A DNA stretch of 64,000 nt, taken from positions 1 to 64,000 of the forward strand of contig CAJTIU010000025.1 of NCBI GenBank assembly GCA_910576335.1, given 5' to 3'. The position numbers were made by a program, and so were the translations under genes. The notes under the pieces are model-generated. The model was not told the origin of the DNA. It did no database searches and saw only the letters and a list, made by a program, of their open reading frames with translations. Source of the DNA: Lachnospiraceae bacterium. Lineage in GTDB: Bacteria > Bacillota > Clostridia > Lachnospirales > Lachnospiraceae. This document shows, one piece after another, positions 55,047-63,981 of the stretch; the first letter of the stretch is position 1; each line of letters starts with the position of its first letter.

Positions 55047-55078
55047 AGTGTAAAGCGCTATTCAACAGGCTTTACACT
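55047..55078 (+). terminator. Terminator after the GH32 gene
   Basis: AGTGTAAAGC and GCTTTACACT, perfect 10-base arms with a 12-base loop, then CTTGTTTTTG. Confidence 0.75.
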
Positions 55079-55091
55079 CTTGTTTTTGCGG

Positions 55092-55228
55092 TTATGCGTT
55101 TTTGCCGTCTGGTTCTGTAACTTCTAAAAGAATAGTATCAAACTCATTTTCAAGTTCTTCTCTTTTCTCTTGTGGTACAAGTTTCAGAAGTTTTCTAACA
55201 AAAACCGTCAATCTGTTAATGTATTGTA
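55092..55228 (-). other. C-terminal gene remnant
   Basis: A minus-strand frame bounded upstream by a stop reads FVRKLLKLVPQEKREELENE then FDTILLEVTEPDGKNA-stop. Composition is strongly protein-like but there is no start or ribosome site. Family unknown; probably the tail of a lost gene. Confidence 0.35.
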
Positions 55229-55259
55229 ATCAGGAATGCTGTAAAGGAATGTGGATGAG

Positions 55260-55798
55260 ATGTTAGTGCTGTACTTAAGCCTCCTGGACGGGGAGGACGA
55301 AGGAAAATTTGAGAGACTTTATTATAAATACCGGAGACTGATGTTCACCTGTGCAAAGGAAATACTGAAAGATGATGTGCTTGCAGAGGACGCAGTCCAT
55401 GAGGCCTTCCTGAGGCTCACAAAATATATGAAAAAATAGATGAGATTGAATGTAACAAAACACTCCGTTTTGGCGTTATAGTAGTTGAGAGCGCGGCGAA
55501 GGATATTTACCGGAAGAAAAAAAGGTTCCGCCATGTCCCCTGGGAAGAGGCGGAAACACAGTACAGCTTCCCGGTGCAGGAGATCACGGAATCACTGACG
55601 GATGTGGAGAAGGCAATCCTGCAGCTTCCCCTTGCCTATCGTCAGATTTTCCAGATGAAATTTGCATGGGGCTATCCGAATAAGGAAATTGCAGAGGTTC
55701 TGAATATCCGGGAGGGCACGCTTAGGCAGAGAATATCCAGGGGGAAGGAGATTTTGCGAAACCTGCTTAAAGAAATGGAGGTGTATGTTGATGAGTGA
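55260..55798 (+). pseudogene. ECF-type sigma factor, first copy, frameshifted
   Basis: Start at ATG 55260 (MLVLYLSLLDGEDEGKFERL) as in the intact copy at 62678. Near 55430-55439 it reads ATGAAAAAATAG where the intact copy has ATGAAAGGAATAG: one base is missing and the frame hits TAG at 55437. Region 4 (YRQIFQMKFAWGYPNKEIAE) resumes in another frame to 55798. Nucleotide identity to the second copy is very high, so the duplication or the damage is recent. Confidence 0.85.
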
Positions 55799-56312
55799 GT
55801 TCCGGGTAGATGGTGATTTCTTATACGAATGTATGCCTGCTTTGGAGGAAAAGGTTCTTCAGGCATACCGGGAAGAGAAGGAGCAGCCGCATGAATTTTC
55901 CAGTGGGTTTGAACGGAAAATGAGACAGCTCATAAAGCGTATGTTACAGAAGGAGAGATACGGCTTTCCTGTAACAACCGTGCGGAGGGCTGCGGCGGTG
56001 ATTGTGGTCGCGGCAGGTGTGATGGCGGCTTCCCTAAGCGTGGAAGCTGTCAGAGATAAGCTGTATGAATTTGTCCAGACAATATATGAAACGTATATAG
56101 AGACAAGGTATTCTGTGCCAGAAGGAACAACAGGGGAATTCAGGCCGCTTTATCCAGCATATATCCCCGAGGGGTATGTACCTGCGATTGAGGACAGGGA
56201 TGAAAATTCTCTTGTACTGAGCTATGAGAAGGAAGATGAGAATGGGCTGCAGGGGATTGTAATTGCAGAGGATGAGATCACAGATGGCCTGCTGGTATCA
56301 GACGATACATAG
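55791..56312 (+). pseudogene. Anti-sigma-like DUF4367 protein, first copy, 3' end lost
   Basis: ATG 55791 with GGAGG nine bases upstream. Cytosolic N-terminus, one transmembrane helix near 62-80 (AAVIVVAAGVMAASLSVEAV), extracellular DUF4367-like part. After GLLVSDDT it meets TAG 56310-56312 and sequence similarity to the intact copy ends. The following 56313-56644 is open in another frame (YIAKGYSATDEEIEGYLEEM...YWNYEKEVYRKQLPIEK), a fragment of some other exported protein fused by deletion. Confidence 0.75.
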
Positions 56313-56753
56313 CAAAGGGCTATAGCGCCACGGATGAAGAAATCGAAGGATATCTTGAGGAAATGAAGGCATCTATTTTCAGTGATACCACTGATGAAAC
56401 AACACAGGCACAATATCGCGAGATGATTGGGCAGTTTGATTCAGAAGAGGATTACTGGAACTATGAAAAGGAAGTCTACAGGAAGCAGCTGCCGATCGAA
56501 AAGATGGTTCGTGATCTCGAAAGTGGGTACGCATGCCGGACGGCTTTGACATTCTCTAATCTGTGCAGCCCATTCCTGGAGACGGCATTGCTTAGCTGCC
56601 TCCCCTGCAGTCGAGGTACGCATTGTCTACCGTTTACGGTATAGGACATCCTTTCCGGCAACCATTGGGTGTAAACTGTTGGTTGCTGTAAAGAAATAGT
56701 TATGGCAGGAAATCACTGATTTCTTTTCTTTTTCTTTCCTTTGTATTAGTATA

Positions 56754-56995
56754 ATGAAGGAGGTGACGGCAGTATGGATTTGTCTGCTTTTATTTGTAAT
56801 TACAGGAAGTTCAGGACATGCAGCTGATCGGGGTACTATATCGATTATGTCGGTTGATGCCCGTAGTAGCGTTAGCCTGAATATTTCGTCTGGTACTGCA
56901 AAGGCACAATGTAATAGGAACTGCAGGAAAAGTGACAAAGATTAGCATCACAATGTATCTAGATTTGACACTACCAATAATGAAAGAGAGGGATT
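56754..56995 (+). pseudogene. Small exported protein, frameshifted
   Basis: ATG 56754 (GAAGGAGG overlaps the start region) gives a signal peptide (AVWICLLLFVITGSSGHAA) and GTISIMSVDARSSVSLNISS, then runs into poor sequence after AKAQCN. Another frame directly continues with VIGTAGKVTKISITMYLDL, a plausible beta-strand continuation. One small indel near 56912 explains this. The family is one of short exported proteins I cannot name with certainty. Confidence 0.45.
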
Positions 56996-56999
56996 TAAT

Positions 57000-58166
57000 A
57001 TGAGAAAAAAAATATTAAATAAGACGAAAAAAATTTTAGCAGTATTATTGATTACGACTATGATGAGTAGTGTGACTGTATATGGAAGTACGAAAGCGAC
57101 AACACCTATGAAAGGTTGGCGTTATGCAAAAAAAACAGCAAGTTATCAAGTGAATTCAACATCAAAAAAGTATAAAAATATTTGGTCTAAAGCTACGAAA
57201 AAATGGATTGATAGTGGTTTTAAATGGACGAAAAAAGGTTCATCAAAGACTACGGTAGCATCATATGAGGATAATTCAAAGAGTGGATTAAAAATAGCAG
57301 GATATTGTAATACAACGTATAGAGCATCAGATGGAGTTATTGTAAAGAACAAAATAAGGTTAAATAGGGCAGTATTCAAAAAGTATGATTATACGGAAGC
57401 GCAGATAATAAATGTTGCTGAACATGAATTAGGTCATGCATTGGGGTTAGCTCATAATAATCAAGGGAGCGTATCGGTCATGAATCCTGCAAATAGATAT
57501 TATAGCATTCAAAAATGTGATATTAAGGGTATGGAAAAAAGATATTCAACAGCAATTAATAATGCTGTTGTAAGAGGTGATGAAATAATTACTGTAACAG
57601 AGTATTTTCTGGCTGACATTCCTGTAATAAAAAATGTTGGTGTAAAATATGATACTAAAAAAATTTTTATAACCGGAAAAGCAAAAGGATGTAAATATGT
57701 TACAGGAAAGTATAATGGGAAAGAGAAAACAGTTAAAGTAGAATCAAATAAATTTAAATTAGTGTTTGATTATACAAAAGCAAAGGATATTAAAATTAGT
57801 GGCTTGAACTCCAAAAAAGAAAGGATATCTAGAAATAAAAAAGTAAAAGTTGAAAAATATGTCACTGAAAAGCCAATATATGACAAAATAAAGAGAACAG
57901 GGGAAGGAATAAAATATGGCGTAAAAACAGTGGCGAATTCAACATTAAGTTTTAAATATAAAGGAAAGTTGATAAAAAAATGTGTAATAGATAGTTCTTA
58001 TACAAATATTACGATAAAAGACAGTATACTGAAAGGAAAATCTGGATATTTTACTGTAACACAAAAGGAGAATGGGAAAAAGATAAGTAAAAAAATGAAA
58101 TTCCCGATTTTAAAAAAAGGTGAAGCAAGCGAAATCAGTTACTATCAATCGGGGACGGGGTATTAA
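57000..58166 (+). CDS. Secreted matrixin-type (M10) zinc metalloprotease
   Basis: 388 residues. Signal peptide 1-33. Zinc site HELGHALGLAH with H142, E143, H146 and H152, and Met-turn M161 in SVMNPAN: the HExxHxxGxxH metzincin pattern. Residues from 190 onward form lysine-rich beta domains. Base composition is far more A+T-rich than neighbours and lysine codons dominate, which suggests recent acquisition. Its last residues SGTGY come from a GGGGACGGGG half-palindrome, so the original C-terminus may have been replaced. GAGAGGG precedes the start. Confidence 0.82.
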   Translation: MRKKILNKTKKILAVLLITTMMSSVTVYGSTKATTPMKGWRYAKKTASYQVNSTSKKYKNIWSKATKKWIDSGFKWTKKGSSKTTVASYEDNSKSGLKIAGYCNTTYRASDGVIVKNKIRLNRAVFKKYDYTEAQIINVAEHELGHALGLAHNNQGSVSVMNPANRYYSIQKCDIKGMEKRYSTAINNAVVRGDEIITVTEYFLADIPVIKNVGVKYDTKKIFITGKAKGCKYVTGKYNGKEKTVKVESNKFKLVFDYTKAKDIKISGLNSKKERISRNKKVKVEKYVTEKPIYDKIKRTGEGIKYGVKTVANSTLSFKYKGKLIKKCVIDSSYTNITIKDSILKGKSGYFTVTQKENGKKISKKMKFPILKKGEASEISYYQSGTGY

Positions 58167-58232
58167 AAAAATTTTCCACCTGTGCGGTTGCGATTCACCA
58201 GGTCATTCAACCGCACAGTTGGAAATTTTTTT
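58151..58232. repeat. Half GGGGACGGGG repeat joined to a different hairpin
   Basis: GGGGACGGGGTATT is not followed by its complement. Instead a large hairpin with arms AAAAATTTTCCACCTGTGCG and CGCACAGTTGGAAATTTTTT fills 58166-58232. It probably terminates the protease mRNA and represents a recombined member of the repeat family. Confidence 0.65.
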
Positions 58233-58236
58233 TAAA

Positions 58237-58266
58237 TGTAACAAATGGGAAAATTCTTTCGTTATA
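58237..58266 (+). promoter_or_regulatory. Candidate ECF-sigma promoter
   Basis: TGTAAC (58237-58242), 18 bases, GTTATA (58261-58266). TGTAACAAATGGGAAAAT recurs at the right window edge (63982). TGTAAC-18-GTTATA also occurs inside the sigma gene (62870-62899). The AAC core of the -35 box is usual for ECF promoters. The two ECF-type sigma genes in this region are the obvious candidates to read it. Confidence 0.5.
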
Positions 58267-58300
58267 GTGTATGAAATATTAAGTCAAGGAAGATACGGAT

Positions 58301-58813
58301 ATGAATATGAAACGGTTTAAGTTTGAAGAAAGAATTTCTTGTTTGGCTACCCGAAAGGTTATGTTTCATAGTAATAATATGAATTTAGATTCTTCTATCC
58401 AACCTTATAAGGCTATTAATGTTTTTGTGCCATCTAAATATCGGAAAGGTGGAAAGGGATCATCAGCTTATGATTACGGAGTGTTTGAGGTTAAATCGAA
58501 CATAGGAAAACGGTATGGGTATTTTGGGTGGAATTCGAGTATTAGTATGGGAGCTGCGTTAGAGACTGTCGGATATCCATTTGATAAAACTAAATATGAG
58601 ATGTGGAAGTGCTATGGAAAAGTAATGCAGGTCCATAAACGTTATTTTTCTCATTCTGCAGATGCCGTTAAAAGTCAAAGTGGCTCACCGTTATTTTCGC
58701 CTAAGAATAAAATTGTAAGAGGAATTCATAGAGGAGGCAGTGGAGTTGATAATTATGCTATAAAAATTACTGCTGATTTTTCCAATCTTCTTTATAAACG
58801 CAGGAACAATTAA
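58301..58813 (+). pseudogene. V8/glutamyl-endopeptidase-type serine protease, N-terminally truncated
   Basis: 170 residues containing the catalytic aspartate region (AYDYGVFEVK, D59) and serine region (SQSGSPLFSPKNKIVRGIHR, S128). The signal peptide and the segment with the catalytic histidine (usually TAGHC) are missing, and a stop precedes the frame at about 58277. A promoter-like sequence lies immediately upstream, so a short product could still be made, but it cannot be an active protease. Confidence 0.65.
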
Positions 58814-58986
58814 TGAGTACAACAGATTTATGTTTAAACGGTTCAAAAAGTAAACTCATGGGAATACATTATGTACTTGTCGGAAAAGAAGGAGTAGCAC
58901 GTCTCAATCATATCTATGACGTGAATCGTAGGCTTAAGAGTATTAATGCGGTTATGAAGGAAAGCAATGAGGCTTTGGCAGTCTGA
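58813..58986 (+). CDS. 57-residue ORF coupled to the protease remnant
   Basis: ATG 58813 overlaps the protease stop (TAATG). MSTTDLCLNGSKSKLMGIHY then VLVGKEGVARLNHIYDVNRR, ending ALAV-stop. No known motif. The overlap and codon pattern hint at a real gene of the protease unit, but the region is decayed and confidence is low. Confidence 0.35.
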   Translation: MSTTDLCLNGSKSKLMGIHYVLVGKEGVARLNHIYDVNRRLKSINAVMKESNEALAV

Positions 58987-59021
58987 GTACGATGCGGATA
59001 ACCGTTCGAGTAAAGTGGTAT

Positions 59022-59297
59022 TCATGCCGGAGGAAGACGCCAGTCCCATTCATCCTGGCGAAAGCCGATGCGGGGAAGTTCATCTGTTTTGAACTTCTGA
59101 TATTTAGGGGAATGGGAGTCGTCAAAAGCCCACTGTTTAAGAGGGATATATTTGCAGATAAAAAGCAGTAACCAACAAATTTGTCGGTACTGAAATTGAA
59201 TGAAATCAAGTAAATAGCCAATAATATCCATAAGCAATGATTTTCTTTTCAGTGTTTGTGGGATGGTAATAGTATTGACACAAAAAAGGGAGGTCAT
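59022..59297 (-). pseudogene. Transposase N-terminal remnant
   Basis: The 91-residue minus-strand frame (TTITIPQ-like start, then CKYIPLKQWAFDDSHSPKYQ and KFKTDELPRI) looks like the start of a DDE transposase of the type whose core lies at 61490-62280. It ends abruptly at 59022. The flanks 58987-59021 and 59298-59404 hold no other feature. Confidence 0.35.
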
Positions 59298-59404
59298 TGC
59301 TTTTTTCTTTGGAAAAGTGGTGAAATCCTTGAAATAATAAGGTTTGTTAAAAGAAATAAGGTAGTTAACTTGACACTACCTTCGGGTGCAGGATGGAGGT
59401 AAAA

Positions 59405-60553
59405 ATGAAAAAAATCGTCCATATAGTCTTTGCTCTTATAGGCATTATATGTGAGGGATATATAGTTATTTCTGCGATAAATCTTATAGAAATGGGAAAA
59501 ACAGAAATTGATCCTGAAAAAACTTATTTTCTTATATCAGAAGATAACACATTCCGGGATCTTCCGTATATGCTAGGCAATAAGATTTCACTTCTTGCCG
59601 ATGACAGCAAAGTGCCAGTGGCGCGTATGGGTGGCTTTTGCAGAGGATTCGACCAGTTTCATTATAGTAAAGGCTATCTATGCTATAAAAAGACGTATGC
59701 TTCATCACTACTAATTTCAACCATGTTTATAGACCGTGACAGACTGTATGTATGCAGTCTGTCACCGGAAAAAATTACAAAAGAGATTGAGAATGTGGAT
59801 AGCTATATATTAGATGGTGAGAAACTAATTTATAAAGATATAAAGGGTAATCTGTATTATTACAATATTGAGACAGAGGAAAAACAGAAAATCGAGTGGA
59901 AATGGAGTGATAAATGGGATACACCAATTGATAATATACGATGGAAAAACAAGGAGAGTTTTTATGTCGTAGATGACAGTAGAAAGCAGCTCTACTGTTA
60001 CTCCGTAAAGAATAACAAGGCCGTAAAGGTTGTGCAGGTAAAAGAAAAGATACTTGGGATTATACCGAAGGAAGAGGATGTTCTTTTGTATTTATCATCT
60101 GGTGAAATTATCGAATATTGTATTGCAGAGCAGAAGGCAGAGGTACTGGTATCTGGGATAGATGCGTCAATTTGCAGTGAATCACCAGTGTATGGACAGA
60201 AGATAAATGAGAATCTATTCGGATGTCTGTTTACAATAGGAGAAGATGGCCGAATGTATTATGACAATTATTTAAAGCTGTATGCATACGATTTTCAGAA
60301 AAAAACTGTGGAAGAAATCATTAATTTCAGTGATATGGAGAAATATCGTACAGAAGAGGAATTAGAGGATGACCCTTATTATTACAGCTATAGCTATGTT
60401 ATTGGAAAGGAGAGGATTATTTTAAATCAGAACGAAACCGGAAAGGGAGAATATATTAGATACTATGATTTTGTGGGGAATTTAAAGAGGAAGGAACTGA
60501 TAAGGTATTCGCAGTGGGATACAAATGAGTATGCCAGATACTTTGCGCACTAA
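59405..60553 (+). CDS. Membrane-anchored protein with possible beta-propeller, unknown function
   Basis: ATG 59405 (MKKIVHIVFALIGIICEGYI) has GGAGGT four to nine bases before it. 382 residues: one N-terminal transmembrane helix (5-25), then an extracellular region rich in short strands ending in tyrosine or aspartate (GNLYYYNIETEEKQKIEWKW; KLYAYDFQKKTVEEIINFSD). The spacing suggests DUF5050-like propeller blades. No catalytic motif seen. No clear operon partner. Confidence 0.7.
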   Translation: MKKIVHIVFALIGIICEGYIVISAINLIEMGKTEIDPEKTYFLISEDNTFRDLPYMLGNKISLLADDSKVPVARMGGFCRGFDQFHYSKGYLCYKKTYASSLLISTMFIDRDRLYVCSLSPEKITKEIENVDSYILDGEKLIYKDIKGNLYYYNIETEEKQKIEWKWSDKWDTPIDNIRWKNKESFYVVDDSRKQLYCYSVKNNKAVKVVQVKEKILGIIPKEEDVLLYLSSGEIIEYCIAEQKAEVLVSGIDASICSESPVYGQKINENLFGCLFTIGEDGRMYYDNYLKLYAYDFQKKTVEEIINFSDMEKYRTEEELEDDPYYYSYSYVIGKERIILNQNETGKGEYIRYYDFVGNLKRKELIRYSQWDTNEYARYFAH

Positions 60554-60804
60554 GAGCAATACAACGTATACTCTGAAAGAACTGTCTGGCTATATTGCAA
60601 TCTGTGCAAAAAACAAAAAAAGCAGAGAGGAAGTATCTGTAGTTGTAGAGGCTGACCTATAAGAAGAATGACCTCGTTTGTAATCTTATTATGACTTATA
60701 AGGCTGTGCCACGTTGGCCGGATCTGGCATAAACATACCGAAAAGTATGAAAGGCCGATGGCAGGAATGAATTATCAGACACGCTTTGGAGAGGGAGTGG
60801 GAAC

Positions 60805-61197
60805 GTGAGGAAATACGTAAGGTGTCTTTTAGTGGCAGGAGGGTTTGCAGGAATGGTGGCAATAGCAGGAAATGCGGAAACTCCCAGGCCTGAAGCAGGG
60901 GATGAAGAAACTGCCGGGTTTGAAACAGGCGATGAGGAAATTGCCGGGTTTGAAACAGAATACAGTGAACCTGTTATAAAATATGGAGAAATTGTCCAGG
61001 CAGAAGAAACATATTTTATAATGAACTGTGATGACGAATACTATGAAGGCGATTCATTATATATAGTTGACATCCCGGAGACGGAAACACAAAAGGAGTT
61101 TGAGGTTGGAGACCTTGTGAAAGTATCATATAGCGGGATGCAATGTGATAGTGAACCGGCAATACTGGTTGACGTTACTTCAATTGAAACGGAATGA
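60805..61197 (+). CDS. Small exported acidic protein with tandem repeat
   Basis: GTG 60805 with GGGAG upstream; 130 residues. Signal peptide 1-24 (CLLVAGGFAGMVAIAGNA). A duplicated ten-residue unit GDEETAGFET/GDEEIAGFET follows, encoded by two 30-base tandem copies at about 60899-60958. The rest is one small beta domain (EIVQAEETYFIMNCDDEYYE; VGDLVKVSYSG), OB-like in pattern. Family unknown. The gap 60554-60804 has only a 43-codon open piece (60531-60662) of doubtful meaning. Confidence 0.6.
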   Translation: MRKYVRCLLVAGGFAGMVAIAGNAETPRPEAGDEETAGFETGDEEIAGFETEYSEPVIKYGEIVQAEETYFIMNCDDEYYEGDSLYIVDIPETETQKEFEVGDLVKVSYSGMQCDSEPAILVDVTSIETE

Positions 61198-61489
61198 TTT
61201 ATATGTTCCTGACAGACAGTAAAGGATATTTTGATATGAATGAAACGAAATCGAATGAAGAAAATCTGGCAGTCTGCATATTTTGGGTTATAGTATTGTT
61301 TACAGTCCTTATGCCAAAGATTTTGTCTATATGACAGAAAGCCATATTTCATAGTATAGTTTTATTTATGGCAATATTAGCAGGTATGAGGAGGGATGGT
61401 ACTATGGCCAGAGTACAGGTAATGTGGATAGGAAAAATCCAAAAGTTTAGATTTTTTGTAAAATCCAGCACTTTACAACTTTTTTATAA

Positions 61490-62280
61490 TTAGCCGCACT
61501 TATGTATAAGCTCATTAAGAGCCTTTTTTAGGAGATAATTATTTTTCCATGTTTCGACCATATGCTCCAAACTGCGAATAATGATACCCATACGGATTTT
61601 CTCACCCAGCTGGTAGCGGACTTCCTGTGTACTCTGTCCCCTGCAATCCGCAAACTCTTTGTCATAATAGGGAAGCAGTTTACATGCGGCATAACTGATG
61701 CATATGAGATTCAAAAGGCGTTCAATCCCTTTGGCTGAGCGCACCATATAATCTTTAAATGACCAGAATGTTTTTGCTTCATAATAACCTGTTTCATGGT
61801 TCCAGCGGACAGAGTAAGCACCCAGGGGAAGGAAGCCCCATTCCTTGTATCTGCGGATTTTTTTATCTGCATGTACAGGTTTCCCCTTCCATAAATTGTG
61901 ATGACTTCACGGCAGCCCATATAATAGTCTGCACCCTCCGGCTTTTTCAGGGGAATGGATTCCAGACGGATCCGTTCCCTGTGGATCTGCGGCCTTCCGC
62001 GCTTCCCGGTCCGTTCTCCGGGAAGGTCATATAATACCGTGTCAACACGCACATTACAGATCATTTCAAGATTCGGGAACTCGTTTACCAGTCCGGGGAC
62101 TGGTTTTTTCGGATACCAGCTGTCACACAGCAGGATCACCTGATTACAGGAAGCAAGTGCAGGCATTACGGAACGGACCATCTGTGCGGCCAGTTTTGAG
62201 ATCAGATGTATCCAGGCATAACGGACTGAGCAGAAATCCAGGACCAGTATGGAAATGATCACCAAAAACAGATTGTGCAT
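61490..62280 (-). pseudogene. DDE-type transposase, frameshifted remnant
   Basis: Two minus-strand frames join: 62280-61711 (VILLCDSWYPKKPVPGLVNE; CNVRVDTVLYDLPGERTGKR; GRPQIHRERIRLESIPL) and 61747-61490 (YMVRSAKGIERLLNLICISY; ALNELIHKCG-stop). DSWY and the later E-containing helix fit the catalytic core of an IS4/IS701-like DDE transposase. An indel near 61740 separates the halves. The N-terminal third is missing or degraded up to about 62356. An adjacent inverted repeat (ACATACAATCAT/ATGATTGTATGT) at 62509-62580 may mark an end. Confidence 0.55.
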
Positions 62281-62405
62281 GGTTGGGACAGTGGCATCTG
62301 TTACTATTCACACAGGTCTGTGCATTTACTGCACAGACCGTAAGAAAGTGATTCAAGAGTGAACAAATCCCATTCGCGGAGCGAATTTCAGATGGATTTG
62401 CGAAT

Positions 62406-62432
62406 GTTACTGGTCACGGAGTGAACAGTAAC
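62406..62432. repeat. GTTACTG/CAGTAAC hairpin
   Basis: Perfect seven-base arms around GTCACGGAGTGAA. Related to the hairpin at 3345. The surrounding 62281-62677 holds only this, a CATTCGC/GCGAATG stem (about 62373-62406) and a possible leader of the sigma operon. Confidence 0.5.
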
Positions 62433-62677
62433 TGGCATCTTTATAATAATGCTGAAAAAACAAAAACAGCTTGTTTAAAACAGGATATTTGCTATATAAT
62501 AAACGTGACATACAATCATTTCTTTCTTTATAGGATTTGTTGACGCTTATACTATACAACAAAAAGAGATGATTGTATGTATTTTTTATCAAGAATTTTT
62601 GAAAATCTTGTAAAATGCTGTTAAAATATTAAAGAAGAGAAAACATGCCGGGAATGCCGTAAAGGAATGTGGATGAG

Positions 62678-63217
62678 ATGTTAGTGTTGTACTTAAGCCT
62701 CCTGGACGGGGAGGACGAAGGAAAATTTGAGAGACTTTATTATAAATACCGGGGACTGATGTTCACCTGTGCTAAGGAAATACTGAAAGATGATGTGCTT
62801 GCAGAGGACGCAGTCCATGAGGCCTTCCTGAGGCTCACAAAACATATGAAAGGAATAGATGAGGTTAAATGTAACAAAACACTCCGTTTTGTCGTTATAG
62901 TAGTTGAGAGCGCGGCGAAGGATATTTACCGGAAGGAAAAAAGGTTCCGCCATATCCCCTGGGAAGATGTGGAAGCGCAGTATAACTTCCCGGTGCAGGA
63001 GATCACGGAATCACTGACGGATGTGGAGAAGGCAATCTTAAAGCTTCCCCTTACCTATCGTCAGATTTTTCAGATGAAATTTGCATGGGGCTATCCGAAT
63101 AAGGAAATTGCAGAGGTTCTGAATATCCGGGAGGGCACGCTCAGACAGAGAATATCCAGGGGGAAGGAGATTTTGCGAAACCTGCTTGAAGAAATGGAGG
63201 TGTATGTTGATGAGTGA
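62678..63217 (+). CDS. ECF-type sigma factor (intact copy)
   Basis: ATG 62678 (MLVLYLSLLDGEDEGKFERL) with AAAGGA ten bases upstream; a GTG at 62669 is in frame but too close to it. 179 residues. Region 2: FERLYYKYRGLMFTCAKEIL and AEDAVHEAFLRLTKHM. Region 4: LTDVEKAILKLPLTYRQIFQ and GYPNKEIAEVLNIREGTLRQ, a standard sigma-70 region 4 HTH. Its stop overlaps the next gene. Nearly identical to the broken copy at 55260. An internal TGTAAC-18-GTTATA lies at 62870-62899. Confidence 0.9.
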   Translation: MLVLYLSLLDGEDEGKFERLYYKYRGLMFTCAKEILKDDVLAEDAVHEAFLRLTKHMKGIDEVKCNKTLRFVVIVVESAAKDIYRKEKRFRHIPWEDVEAQYNFPVQEITESLTDVEKAILKLPLTYRQIFQMKFAWGYPNKEIAEVLNIREGTLRQRISRGKEILRNLLEEMEVYVDE

Positions 63218-63899
63218 GTTCCGGGTAGATGATGATTTCTTATACAAATATATGCCTGCTTTGGAGGAAAAGGTTCTTCAGGCATACCGGGAAGAGAAGG
63301 AGCAGCCGCACGAATTTTCCAGTGGGTTTGAACGGAAAATGAGACAGCTCATAAAGCGTATGTTACAGAAGGAGAGATACGGCTTTCCTGTAACAACCGT
63401 GCGGAGGGCTGCGGCGGTGATTGTGGTCGCAGCAGGTGTGATGGCGGCTTCCCTGAGCGTGGAAGCTGTCAGAGATAAGCTGTATGAATTTGTCCAGACA
63501 ATATATGAAACGTATATAGAGACGAGATATTCTGTGACAGAAGGAACAACAGGGGAATTTAGGCCGCTTTATCCGACGTATATTCCGGAGGGATATGTAT
63601 CTGCGATTGAGGACAGAGATGAAAATTTTCTTGTACTGAGTTATGAGAAGGAAGATGAGAATGGGCTGCAGGGGATTGTAATTGTGGAAAATTATGTGAC
63701 AGACGGATTATTAGTATCTGATGATAATGAATATGTATCAGAGAGTCCTGTAGAAATTCTGGGCTGTGAAGGAAGGATGAGCAGAAAAGAAGATGGGAGT
63801 ATTGATGTGCGTTGGGAGTCAAAGGATTGTCTTTTTATGGTTGCAACCGACACACTGACTGAGGAAGAGGTGCTGAAAGTATGTAACGCCCTCAAATAG
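63210..63899 (+). CDS. Anti-sigma-like membrane protein with DUF4367-type domain
   Basis: ATG 63210 (MSEFRVDDDFLYKYMPALEE) has GGAGG nine bases upstream; ATG 63204 is too close. 229 residues: cytosolic part 1-60, transmembrane helix near 62-80, extracellular domain to the end (FRPLYPTYIPEGYVSAIEDR; LFMVATDTLTEEEVLKVCNA). Overlap with the sigma gene and this layout mark it as the likely anti-sigma factor that holds the sigma factor at the membrane. It is complete, unlike the first copy. Confidence 0.85.
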   Translation: MSEFRVDDDFLYKYMPALEEKVLQAYREEKEQPHEFSSGFERKMRQLIKRMLQKERYGFPVTTVRRAAAVIVVAAGVMAASLSVEAVRDKLYEFVQTIYETYIETRYSVTEGTTGEFRPLYPTYIPEGYVSAIEDRDENFLVLSYEKEDENGLQGIVIVENYVTDGLLVSDDNEYVSESPVEILGCEGRMSRKEDGSIDVRWESKDCLFMVATDTLTEEEVLKVCNALK

Positions 63900-63912
63900 C
63901 TGATAAATGGAC

Positions 63913-63948
63913 AGAGTGCTTATGGAGAAGAGACACCATAAGTACTCT
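63913..63948 (+). terminator. Rho-independent terminator of the sigma operon
   Basis: AGAGTGCTTATGG pairs with CCATAAGTACTCT (one G-T), then TTTTTTTATTTTTTT. Confidence 0.85.
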
Positions 63949-63981
63949 TTTTTTATTTTTTTGGAAAAATTTCTCTAAAGA

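Noticed and set aside
60531-60662. 43-codon ORF overlapping the end of the propeller-like gene
   Set aside because: No ribosome site and overlap in a different frame; probably chance, although the sequence is protein-like.
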